19,347 bases of DNA from Bacteroidia bacterium (GTDB lineage Bacteria; Bacteroidota; Bacteroidia; NS11-12g; UBA9320): positions 1-19,347 of the forward strand of contig JAQWZS010000017.1 in the NCBI GenBank assembly GCA_029253325.1, in the 5' to 3' direction. This document shows, piece by piece, positions 7,701-15,235 of the stretch. Both the position numbers and the translations under genes were made by a program. Within the stretch, counting starts at the first letter, position 1; every line of letters starts with the position of its first letter. A model generated the notes under the pieces. It ran no database searches. It was not told where the DNA came from and worked only from the letters and a program-made list of their open reading frames with translations.

Positions 7701-9545
7701 TTATTCCACTGTGACCGACTTCGCTAAGTTACGTGGCTGATCTACATTGCAATCACGCATTACAGCAATGTAATAGGAGAGTAATTGTAAAGGAATGGTG
7801 GCTAGGATAGGAGTTAGACTATCTTCAGTATCTGGGATTTCAATGTAGTGGTCGGCTATTTCAGCTACTTTTTCATCGCCCTCTGTTACAATTGCTATAA
7901 TCTTTCCTTTTCTAGCTTTAACTTCTTGAATATTCGAAAGCACTTTTTCATAATAATTACGTTTGGTAGCTACCACAATGACGGGCATTTCTTCATCAAT
8001 TAAAGCAATAGGTCCATGTTTCATTTCTGCTGCTGGATATCCTTCTGCGTGAATGTATGAAATTTCTTTGAGCTTTAGTGCACCTTCTAATGCCACTGGA
8101 AAGTTGTATCCTCTACCCAAGTATAGACAGTTTGGACCATCTTTATATATGGCTGCAATCTCTTTGCATTTTTCGTTGCAACTTTTGAGTAATTCTTCCA
8201 CCTTTTGTGGGATGGTGTTCAGCTCAGAAAACATAGTTCTTAGTCTATCTTGCGTAATTTTACCTCTAATTTCTGCAATACCTAAAGCGAGAAGGGTAAG
8301 AACAGTTACTTGAGCGGTGAAAGCCTTAGTGGATGCAACACCTATTTCAGGACCGGCATGCGTATATGCACCAGCGTGAGTGACACGAGGGATACTACTT
8401 CCCACTACGTTACATATTCCGTATATAGTGGCACCCTTCTCTTTTGCCATTTCTATGGCTGCAAGTGTGTCAGCTGTTTCTCCACTTTGAGAAATAGCAA
8501 TCACTAAATCATCTTCATTAATGATGGGGTTTCGATACCTGAATTCTGAAGCATATTCAACCTCAACAGGTATTCTACTGAATTCCTCAATAAGGTATTC
8601 ACCGACTAGTCCGGCATGCCATGAAGTTCCACATGCGATGATAATAATTCTATCAAGGTTTTTTATTTTACTAGCATATTCTTCCAAGCTACGCATGCTA
8701 AATGTAAGATTTTCGGCATCAAATCGCCCACGCATAGAGTCATAAATGCTTTTGGGTTGCTCAAAAATTTCTTTAAGCATAAAATGCTCAAATCCACCTT
8801 TTTCAAGGGAGTCTAGACTGATTTCTAACTCTTGAATGAAGGGAGATTTTACTACATTGTCAATGGTCTTTACTGTCATTTCACCATCTTGGATGGCAAC
8901 AATTTCATTATCGTCAATATAGGTTACGCGATTGGTATATTCAATAATAGGGGTAGCATCACTAGCCAAAAAGAACTCACCTTGTTCTTTACCTATACCA
9001 ACTACAAGTGGACTTCCTTTTCTAGCAGCTATTAAAGTATTAGGGTCATCTTTACTCAATACAACAATGGCATATGCTCCAACGACCTCATTCAAAGCTA
9101 ATCGAACAGCCTCTAATAAGTCAACTTGTTCTTTTACTTGAATTTCCTCAATGAGATGGGTTAGAACTTCTGTGTCTGTTTCACTTTTGAACTTGTGCCC
9201 ACGCTGTGTCAGTACTTTTTTGATGGTGGCATAATTTTCAATTATTCCATTGTGTATCAGAGCGATATTTCCGCTTTGTGACTGGTGGGGATGAGCATTT
9301 ACTGTATTGGGTTCCCCATGAGTGGCCCATCGTGTGTGGCCAATACCTCGATTACCCTCTAGATTATTACCTTCAGCAATAGCCTCTAATTCAGATACCT
9401 TTCCCTGATTTTTGTATATAGTCAGATCACCGTTGAGCAGTGCAATCCCAGCACTGTCATACCCTCTGTACTCTAGTCTTCTAAGACCTTTTATTAAATA
9501 TTCATAGGCATTGTTTGGCCCATAGTATGCTACGATTCCACACAT
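7701..9545 (-). CDS. glmS: Glutamine--fructose-6-phosphate aminotransferase (isomerizing)
   Basis: Makes glucosamine-6-phosphate from fructose-6-phosphate and glutamine, the first step towards UDP-GlcNAc for peptidoglycan and lipopolysaccharide; cytoplasmic. At 614 residues it has the usual length. The N-terminal glutaminase domain (1 to about 240) has nucleophile Cys2 (MCGIVAYYG), YRGYDSAG, HTRWATHG and HNGIIENY. The two sugar-isomerase (SIS) domains follow: ACGTSWHAG (304-312) and SQSGETADT (352-360) bind the phosphate sugar, EGYPAAEMKHGP contains the isomerase Glu and His, and the C-terminal tail RNLAKSVTVE supplies the Schiff-base Lys609. It lies downstream of metK on the same strand with a 98-nt gap that holds its own -7 element, and ahead of the KOW gene. 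No glmS ribozyme is expected or seen in this lineage. Confidence 0.98.
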   Translation of the reverse strand: MCGIVAYYGPNNAYEYLIKGLRRLEYRGYDSAGIALLNGDLTIYKNQGKVSELEAIAEGNNLEGNRGIGHTRWATHGEPNTVNAHPHQSQSGNIALIHNGIIENYATIKKVLTQRGHKFKSETDTEVLTHLIEEIQVKEQVDLLEAVRLALNEVVGAYAIVVLSKDDPNTLIAARKGSPLVVGIGKEQGEFFLASDATPIIEYTNRVTYIDDNEIVAIQDGEMTVKTIDNVVKSPFIQELEISLDSLEKGGFEHFMLKEIFEQPKSIYDSMRGRFDAENLTFSMRSLEEYASKIKNLDRIIIIACGTSWHAGLVGEYLIEEFSRIPVEVEYASEFRYRNPIINEDDLVIAISQSGETADTLAAIEMAKEKGATIYGICNVVGSSIPRVTHAGAYTHAGPEIGVASTKAFTAQVTVLTLLALGIAEIRGKITQDRLRTMFSELNTIPQKVEELLKSCNEKCKEIAAIYKDGPNCLYLGRGYNFPVALEGALKLKEISYIHAEGYPAAEMKHGPIALIDEEMPVIVVATKRNYYEKVLSNIQEVKARKGKIIAIVTEGDEKVAEIADHYIEIPDTEDSLTPILATIPLQLLSYYIAVMRDCNVDQPRNLAKSVTVE

Positions 9546-9564
9546 TGTTTTGTTGTTTTACGGT

Positions 9565-9572
9565 CAAAAGTA
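9565..9572 (-). promoter_or_regulatory. -7 promoter element of glmS
   Basis: On the minus strand the sequence is TACTTTTG, an exact match to the Bacteroidota -7 consensus TAnnTTTG, ending 19 nt before the glmS ATG. No good -33 TTTG is found at 19-21 nt upstream. The same octamer precedes metK. Confidence 0.5.
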
Positions 9573-9579
9573 AATTTTA

Positions 9580-9600
9580 TTGTTCAATCTAATTAAACAA
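9580..9600. repeat. Inverted repeat upstream of glmS (operator or metK 3' stem)
   Basis: TTGTTCAA (9580-9587) and TTAAACAA (9593-9600) pair over eight positions, one of them a G-T wobble, around a 5-nt loop. It lies just upstream of the glmS -7 element, over the place where a -33 box would be, and also downstream of metK. It could be a regulator site for glmS or a weak 3' stem for metK; the sequence alone does not decide. Confidence 0.3.
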
Positions 9601-9643
9601 TAATTTTTATTAGTTATTAAACTGTACAATAAAGCGATTATGG

Positions 9644-10903
9644 CTATATGCCAAATGTCTTTTTCAGTTCATCAACTACGTTCAGCTCTTCCCACGGAAA
9701 GAGTTTAACGTCTAATTTTATAGTGTTACCTCCTCCGTCTGTAAATTGCTTTGTTACTACTTCGGTAGTTCTACCCATATGTCCATATGCTGCAGTTTCA
9801 CTATATATTGGTGTTCTTAGATTAAATCTATTCTCAATGAAATATGGTCTCATATCAAATGCTGGCATTTTCATGAGGATGTCTGCAATTTCACCATCTG
9901 ACTTGGATACTTTGGAAGTACCATAGGTATTTACATATAAGCCCATAGGCTCTGCAACACCAATAGCGTATGCCACTTGTACTAATGCTTCATCAGCAAT
10001 ACCGGCAGCTACTAAATTTTTTGCAATATGGCGAGTAGCATAGGCAGCACTTCGGTCAACCTTACTTGGGTCTTTTCCCGAAAATGCACCACCACCATGT
10101 GCTCCTTTACCTCCGTAGGTATCTACAATTATTTTACGACCTGTTAAACCGGTATCTCCATGTGGTCCACCAATGACAAAAATGCCTGTTGGGTTTACAT
10201 GATAAGTAATTGAATCTGTGAACAAATCTTGTGTTTCCGAGGGTAGTTGTTTTACAACTCTTGGTACTAATATGTTGATGACGTCAGATTTAATTTTAGA
10301 AAGCATGGCTTCTTCAGTATCAAAATCGTCATGTTGTGTTGAAACAACAATCGCATCAATAGCTATAGGTTTGTTATTGTCATCATATTTTATGGTGACT
10401 TGAGATTTGCTATCTGGCCTCAAATAAGTAATATCCTTATTTTCTCTTCTAAGTTTAGCTAATTCTTTTAATAACAAGTGACTTAATTCAAGTGGAAGTG
10501 GCATGTAACTTTCAGTTTCATTAGTTGCATAGCCAAACATCATTCCTTGGTCTCCAGCACCTTGATCTTCAAGGTTAGCACGTTCAACTCCTTGATTAAT
10601 ATCTGGAGATTGTTCATGGATGGCACTTAATACACCACAAGAATTTCCGTCGAACATATATTCTCCTTTTGTGTACCCAATTTTATTAATTGTTTCCCGA
10701 GCAATTTTTTGAACATCGAGATATGTTGAGGATTTAACCTCTCCCGCCAAAACTACTTGTCCAGTTGTCACGAGTGTTTCGCATGCTACCTTACTAGTTG
10801 AGTCAAAAGCAAGAAAATGATCGATAAGTGCATCAGATACTTGGTCAGCTACTTTGTCGGGGTGTCCTTCAGATACAGATTCAGACGTAAAGAAATAAGC
10901 CAT
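9644..10903 (-). CDS. metK: S-adenosylmethionine synthetase
   Basis: Forms S-adenosylmethionine from methionine and ATP, the cell's methyl donor; cytoplasmic, tetrameric in the family. With the ATG at 10903 it has 419 residues and begins MAYFFTSESVSEGHPDKVAD, the usual MetK N-terminus with catalytic His14. Other signatures are GAGDQGMMFGYA (115-126), the GGPHGDTGLTGRK loop (245-257) and the glycine-rich phosphate loop GGGAFSGKDPSKVDRS (270-285). A longer reading from a TTG at 10930 is rejected: that TTG is part of the -7 promoter element, and the extra nine residues are not typical of the family. It is divergent from the tetR-fad operon, across 162 nt, and upstream of glmS. I see no SAM riboswitch in its short leader. 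Confidence 0.97.
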   Translation of the reverse strand: MAYFFTSESVSEGHPDKVADQVSDALIDHFLAFDSTSKVACETLVTTGQVVLAGEVKSSTYLDVQKIARETINKIGYTKGEYMFDGNSCGVLSAIHEQSPDINQGVERANLEDQGAGDQGMMFGYATNETESYMPLPLELSHLLLKELAKLRRENKDITYLRPDSKSQVTIKYDDNNKPIAIDAIVVSTQHDDFDTEEAMLSKIKSDVINILVPRVVKQLPSETQDLFTDSITYHVNPTGIFVIGGPHGDTGLTGRKIIVDTYGGKGAHGGGAFSGKDPSKVDRSAAYATRHIAKNLVAAGIADEALVQVAYAIGVAEPMGLYVNTYGTSKVSKSDGEIADILMKMPAFDMRPYFIENRFNLRTPIYSETAAYGHMGRTTEVVTKQFTDGGGNTIKLDVKLFPWEELNVVDELKKTFGI

Positions 10904-10927
10904 AGATTTTTTAAATTTAATGTCCTG

Positions 10928-10935
10928 CAAAAGTA
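10928..10935 (-). promoter_or_regulatory. -7 promoter element of metK
   Basis: The minus strand reads TACTTTTG, an exact TAnnTTTG match, ending 24 nt before the metK ATG at 10903. Transcription would begin a few bases downstream, inside what a longer reading would call codons 2-4, which supports the ATG start. No TTTG is seen at the usual -33 distance. Confidence 0.5.
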
Positions 10936-11017
10936 TGGATTTGTCTTGATATTATCGGGAGGAGTTATTTGAAATTTTAAGTAATTCATTTTAAAATCAA
11001 TTTATATCTACCAATCG

Positions 11018-11049
11018 TTTGTTTAAAAAAGAGTATTTGCTTATATTGG
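11018..11049 (+). promoter_or_regulatory. Promoter of the tetR-fad operon
   Basis: TTTG at 11018-11021 and TATATTGG at 11042-11049 are 20 nt apart, giving a complete -33/-7 pair with one mismatch to TAnnTTTG. The tetR ATG at 11066 is 16 nt downstream, so the leader is short. Because the four following genes have gaps of 1-14 nt, this is the likely promoter for the whole operon. Confidence 0.5.
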
Positions 11050-11056
11050 ACCCAAT
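11045..11056. promoter_or_regulatory. Possible TetR-family operator overlapping the -7 element
   Basis: ATTGG and CCAAT flank AC, forming a 12-bp inverted repeat that overlaps the -7 element and the expected transcription start. A repressor bound here would block the operon, as is usual for TetR-type autoregulation. The half-sites are short for the family, so this is only a candidate; a further CCAAT occurs at 11011-11015. Confidence 0.3.
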
Positions 11057-11065
11057 TAAGTTTTT

Positions 11066-11653
11066 ATGGCAAAACCTAAACTAGACAGAAAGACCTTGTT
11101 AAAAAATTCCCTTTCGGTATTTAAATCAAGGGGATATCATGGTACTTCAGTAAATGATCTAGCTGCTGCTAATGGCCTTTTGAAAGGCAGTATCTACCAT
11201 TACATAGAAAGTAAAGAGTCACTGATGCTTGAAGTTCTTAATGCTTTGAGAGATCATTATGTGAATAAGGTGTTTTCTAAATGTCATGATGAGAGTTTAT
11301 CGCCGTATGAGCGACTACGTGAGTTATCGGTTCGTGCTGAAGAAATATTTACCTTTGAGGAAACAGGAGACTTCTTTGTCAATATTGGCCTAGAAACAAT
11401 AAACTCTAACCCATCTTTTGCTCAGGTGATAAAGGATTTTTTTAGGGACTGGATTGGTTCCTTGAGTGATTTGTATCGTCATGTTTTGGACGATGAAGAT
11501 GCATTAGTTCAAGCTGAAAGGGTAGTAGCTGAACTTGAGGGTTCAGTCATTATGATGAAGATTTTAGGTGATGTTAATTATTTGAAACGGTCAAGTATTC
11601 GTGTACTGAATGAGTTTAAAGAATTAGAAAAATTAAAAATTAGCAAAATATAA
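11066..11653 (+). CDS. TetR/AcrR-family transcriptional regulator of the fad operon
   Basis: A 195-residue one-component regulator. The N-terminal DNA-binding domain covers about residues 8-56: AVFKSRGYHGTSV-type wording (VFKSRGYHGTSVNDLAAA), then the recognition helix GLLKGSIYHYIESKESL. The rest is an all-helical ligand-binding and dimerisation domain, variable as usual. It is the first gene of the operon: its stop is one base from the fadN start. By position it most likely represses the beta-oxidation genes and is released by a long-chain acyl-CoA, as Bacillus FadR and other TetR-type fatty-acid regulators do; the ligand is inferred from context only. An inverted repeat over the -7 element (11045-11056) is a possible self-binding site. 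Confidence 0.88.
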   Translation: MAKPKLDRKTLLKNSLSVFKSRGYHGTSVNDLAAANGLLKGSIYHYIESKESLMLEVLNALRDHYVNKVFSKCHDESLSPYERLRELSVRAEEIFTFEETGDFFVNIGLETINSNPSFAQVIKDFFRDWIGSLSDLYRHVLDDEDALVQAERVVAELEGSVIMMKILGDVNYLKRSSIRVLNEFKELEKLKISKI

Positions 11654-11654
11654 A

Positions 11655-14039
11655 ATGACTAGAAAAATTCGTAAAGTAACAGTTTTGGGTTCTGGTATAA
11701 TGGGAAGCAGAATTGCTTGTCATTTTGCAAATATTGGTCTTGAGGTCTTACTATTGGATATCGTAACCCCTGATTTACCTAAAGAATCGAAGAAGAATGA
11801 AAGAGATATTCTTGTAAACAAGGCATTGGATTCGGCCTTAAAAAGTAATCCTAGCCCCATTTTTTCAAAACGGTTTATTAGAAATATTAAAACGGGAAAT
11901 TTTGAAGATGATCTTGATAAAATAGCAGATTCAGATTGGATTATTGAAGTTGTCGTTGAGCGACTTGACATTAAGAAATCGTTATTTGAAAAAGTTGAAA
12001 AATATCGAAGAGAGGGTAGCCTAATCACTTCAAATACCTCTGGTATACCGATAGAATTAATGTTAGAAGGACGAAGTGAGGATTTTCAAACTAATTTTTG
12101 TGGCACCCACTTCTTTAACCCACCTCGATATTTAAAATTACTTGAGATTATTCCGTCCTCAAAAACAAGTTCAGAGGTAGTTGATTTCTTTTTAGAGTAC
12201 GGGCATCTTTATTTAGGAAAAACTACTATCAAAGCGAAAGATACACCCGCATTTATTGCGAATAGAATTGGGGTATTCAGTATCATGGCCATTTTCAAAT
12301 ACATGCAGAAATATGAGCTTTCAATAGAGGAAGTGGATATGGCAACTGGACCTGTTTCTGGTAGACCAAAGTCAGCCACTTTTAGAACATCTGATTTAGT
12401 AGGGTTGGATACATTAACAAAAGTTGCTGGAGGTGTTCATAAACATTGTATTGAAGATGAGATGAACAAATGGTTTGAAATACCAGACTTTCTAACAAAA
12501 ATGCTCGAAATGAATTGGCTAGGGGATAAAACAGGTCAGGGGTTTTATAAAAAATCAAAAGATAGTTCTGGGAATCGAGTCATTGAAAAGCTTAATCTTA
12601 CATCATTTGAGTATGAGCCTTTGACTAAGCCTAGATATGAGAGTATTGGTAAAGCTAAAAAGACTACAGGTGTTGCAGATAGCATAAGAAGTTTATTTAA
12701 TAGTGACGATAAAATAGCTAACTTTTTTAGAGAGGTGATTATAGCTGTTTCTGCATATTCTGCTAATCGAATTCCAGAAATTGCTGACGAAATCTATCAA
12801 ATTGACGAGGCGTTAAAAGCAGGTTTTGGATGGGAATTAGGGCCATTCGAAACGTGGGATATTTTAGGATTTGACACGGTATTAAATGCGGTATCTGTTT
12901 CTAATTTTCAGTTGCCACAATGGATTGAAGAGTTTAAAAATAAAGGGCACAATCAGTTTTATAAGATTGAAAATACCCAACAGATGTTTTATAGTGTAGC
13001 TAATGGTCAGTATGAAGTTGTTCCAGGAACAGAGTCATTAATTATTTTAGAAAATTATAAATCTCAACCCCTTGTATATGGAAACAAAGAGGCATCATTA
13101 CATGATATTGGAGATGGAGTTTTATGTCTCGAATTTCATTCTAAAATGAATGCTATCGGCAGTGGGACTCTAGCTGCCATTAATCGCTCGATTAAAATAG
13201 CTGAAAAGGAGGGTTGGAAAGGGTTAGTTATTGGAAATGATGCTCCCAATTTTTCAGCTGGGGCCAATTTAGCTATGATGCTAATGTTGGCTATTGAACA
13301 AGAGTTTGATGAATTGAATGTGGCTATCAAATATTTTCAAAATACGGTGATGCGATTGAGATATTCTAGTATTCCAGTGGTTATAGCACCTCATGGATTA
13401 ACTCTTGGAGGGGGTTGTGAAATGACTTTGCACGCAGATAGTGCAGTAGCATCTGCAGAAACATACATTGGACTTGTAGAGGCAGGTGCCGGTTTAATAC
13501 CTGGTGGAGGTGGCACAAAAGAGTTTGTGTTAAGAACAAGTGATGGATTCACAACTATTGACCCTCAATTACCTGCTTTACAAGAGCGATTTACTACAAT
13601 AGCTACTGCAAAAGTAGCTACCTCTGCTCATGAAGCTTTTGAAATTGGAGTCATGCATAAGGACAAAGACGAGGTTGTGGTAAATGGGCAACGAGTCATC
13701 GCAGAAGCTAAACGAAAAGTTTTAGAATTATCCAACGATGGATATGTCCAAAAACCCCAAAGAGATGACATTTTAGTATTGGGAAGAACAGCTCTTGGAG
13801 CATTTTATTCGGGCATTGAATCTTTTGGAATAAGCAATTATGCAAGTGAGCATGATCAGTTAATTGCACGAAAATTAGCATTTGTTATGGCAGGAGGAGA
13901 TTTCACTCAACCTACTAAGGTTACGGAGCAGTATCTTTTAAGTCTTGAAAGAGAGGCGTTTTTAAGTTTATTGGGTGAGCGAAAGACACTTCAACGAATA
14001 CAACACATTTTAAAAACAGGAAAACCTTTAAGAAATTAA
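11655..14039 (+). CDS. fadN: Bifunctional 3-hydroxyacyl-CoA dehydrogenase / enoyl-CoA hydratase (FadN type)
   Basis: Catalyses hydration of trans-2-enoyl-CoA and NAD-dependent oxidation of 3-hydroxyacyl-CoA in fatty-acid beta-oxidation. It has 794 residues. The dehydrogenase comes first: Rossmann motif VLGSGIMGSRIA (10-21), then GTHFFNPPRYLKLLEIIP with catalytic His152, then two C-terminal dehydrogenase domains (about 195-300 and 355-440). The crotonase domain follows (about 485-690): FSAGANL (533-539) and GLTLGGGCEMTLHAD form the oxyanion hole, and both catalytic Glu are present (Glu589 and Glu609, the latter in GLVEAGAGLIPGGGG). This order is opposite to E. coli FadB, where the hydratase is N-terminal, and equals Bacillus FadN (about 789 residues). 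It is one base from tetR and three from fadA. Confidence 0.95.
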   Translation: MTRKIRKVTVLGSGIMGSRIACHFANIGLEVLLLDIVTPDLPKESKKNERDILVNKALDSALKSNPSPIFSKRFIRNIKTGNFEDDLDKIADSDWIIEVVVERLDIKKSLFEKVEKYRREGSLITSNTSGIPIELMLEGRSEDFQTNFCGTHFFNPPRYLKLLEIIPSSKTSSEVVDFFLEYGHLYLGKTTIKAKDTPAFIANRIGVFSIMAIFKYMQKYELSIEEVDMATGPVSGRPKSATFRTSDLVGLDTLTKVAGGVHKHCIEDEMNKWFEIPDFLTKMLEMNWLGDKTGQGFYKKSKDSSGNRVIEKLNLTSFEYEPLTKPRYESIGKAKKTTGVADSIRSLFNSDDKIANFFREVIIAVSAYSANRIPEIADEIYQIDEALKAGFGWELGPFETWDILGFDTVLNAVSVSNFQLPQWIEEFKNKGHNQFYKIENTQQMFYSVANGQYEVVPGTESLIILENYKSQPLVYGNKEASLHDIGDGVLCLEFHSKMNAIGSGTLAAINRSIKIAEKEGWKGLVIGNDAPNFSAGANLAMMLMLAIEQEFDELNVAIKYFQNTVMRLRYSSIPVVIAPHGLTLGGGCEMTLHADSAVASAETYIGLVEAGAGLIPGGGGTKEFVLRTSDGFTTIDPQLPALQERFTTIATAKVATSAHEAFEIGVMHKDKDEVVVNGQRVIAEAKRKVLELSNDGYVQKPQRDDILVLGRTALGAFYSGIESFGISNYASEHDQLIARKLAFVMAGGDFTQPTKVTEQYLLSLEREAFLSLLGERKTLQRIQHILKTGKPLRN

Positions 14040-14042
14040 TTT

Positions 14043-15221
14043 ATGGAAGCATATATAGTAAACGGATATAGAACGGCAGTTACTAAGGCAAAACGAGGAG
14101 GGTTTAGTTATACATCTCCAGTTGATTTTGGGGCAGCCGTTATTAATTATTTGATAGAAAATACACCTGGGTTTGACCCTGAACTCGTGGATGATTTAAT
14201 TGTTGGGAATGCTGTTCCTGAAGCAGAACAAGGTCTGCAATTGGCAAGGTGGATTAGTATGAGGAGTAATTTACCTATGGAGATACCTGGAGTTACAGTT
14301 AATAGATATTGTGGCAGTGGAATAGAGACCATATCCATGGCTGTTGCAAAAGTAAAAGCAGGTTTAGCAGATTGTATTATAGCTGGAGGTACGGAGAGTA
14401 TGAGTCTTGTCCCAACTACAGGATTTAAGACAGTTCCTAATTATCACATTGCTAAAGACCATGGAGATTATTTTTTAGGAATGGGTTTAACTGCGGAGGA
14501 AGTTTCAGTTAAATATAGTGTTTCAAGAGAAGATCAAGATGCGTTCTCGCTTCATTCTCATGAGAAGGCTATTCAAGCAATAGAAGCAGGTAAATTTAAA
14601 AATCAAATTGTACCTGTTGAAGTTGAGAAAGTTGATTTTGATCCATTAACAAATAAAAGAGTTACATCAAATACGATTGTTGATACCGATGAAGGTCCTC
14701 GAAAAAACACTAATTTAGAAGTGTTATCAAAGCTCAAGCCTGCTTTCAAAAATGGAGGTACTGTTACGGCTGGTAACAGTTCTCAAACAAGTGATGGAGC
14801 ATCATTTGTATTGGTGATGAGCGAAAAATTGGTAAATCAATTAAACCTTAAACCTCAAGCACGCTTGTTAAGCTGTGTTTCTGTTGGGGTTCACCCTAGA
14901 TATATGGGGATTGGACCAGTAGCTGCAGTTCCAAAAGCTTTATCTATGGCAGGTTTGTCATTAAAAGACATTGAGTTAATTGAACTTAATGAAGCATTTG
15001 CGTCTCAGAGTTTAGCTGTTATTAGAGAGCTAAAACTTAATCCTGAAATCGTAAATGTAAATGGTGGAGCAATCAGTCTTGGTCATCCACTTGGGTGTAC
15101 AGGTGCTAAACTAACAGTTCAAATTTTAGAAGAGTTGAAGCTGAGAAATCAAAAATATGGTCTGGTAACAGCCTGTATCGGTGGAGGTCAAGGAATAGCA
15201 TCGGTGATCGAGAGAATTTAA
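14043..15221 (+). CDS. fadA: Acetyl-CoA acyltransferase (3-ketoacyl-CoA thiolase)
   Basis: Cleaves 3-ketoacyl-CoA with CoA to acetyl-CoA and an acyl-CoA two carbons shorter, the last step of each beta-oxidation turn. It has 392 residues, the standard thiolase length. The nucleophile Cys90 lies in VNRYCGSGIETI, NEAFASQSLAV follows in the second half, His348 is in GGAISLGHPLGCTGA and the acid/base Cys378 in VTACIGGGQG; these positions match the classical Cys89/His348/Cys378 numbering almost exactly. The gene starts three bases after fadN and 14 before fadE. The pairing with fadN suggests a degradative role, not a biosynthetic acetoacetyl-CoA thiolase; chain-length preference cannot be read. Confidence 0.96.
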   Translation: MEAYIVNGYRTAVTKAKRGGFSYTSPVDFGAAVINYLIENTPGFDPELVDDLIVGNAVPEAEQGLQLARWISMRSNLPMEIPGVTVNRYCGSGIETISMAVAKVKAGLADCIIAGGTESMSLVPTTGFKTVPNYHIAKDHGDYFLGMGLTAEEVSVKYSVSREDQDAFSLHSHEKAIQAIEAGKFKNQIVPVEVEKVDFDPLTNKRVTSNTIVDTDEGPRKNTNLEVLSKLKPAFKNGGTVTAGNSSQTSDGASFVLVMSEKLVNQLNLKPQARLLSCVSVGVHPRYMGIGPVAAVPKALSMAGLSLKDIELIELNEAFASQSLAVIRELKLNPEIVNVNGGAISLGHPLGCTGAKLTVQILEELKLRNQKYGLVTACIGGGQGIASVIERI

Positions 15222-15235
15222 AAAAAAATAACAAT

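Noticed and set aside
8053..9141. Several plus-strand open frames opposite glmS
   Set aside because: All lie within the unmistakable glmS coding sequence on the other strand and show low-complexity, non-protein-like translations.
9546..9643. glmS ribozyme
   Set aside because: The gap of 98 nt is too short, it has no ribozyme-like core, and the ribozyme is known mainly from Firmicutes.
10904..10930. Longer metK beginning at a TTG codon (10930)
   Set aside because: The TTG belongs to the TACTTTTG promoter element, the extra nine residues are atypical, and the ATG at 10903 begins the conserved MAYFFTSESVSEGHPDK.
10904..11065. SAM riboswitch ahead of metK
   Set aside because: The predicted leader from the -7 element to the ATG is under 25 nt, too short for any known SAM riboswitch class, and no matching stems were seen.
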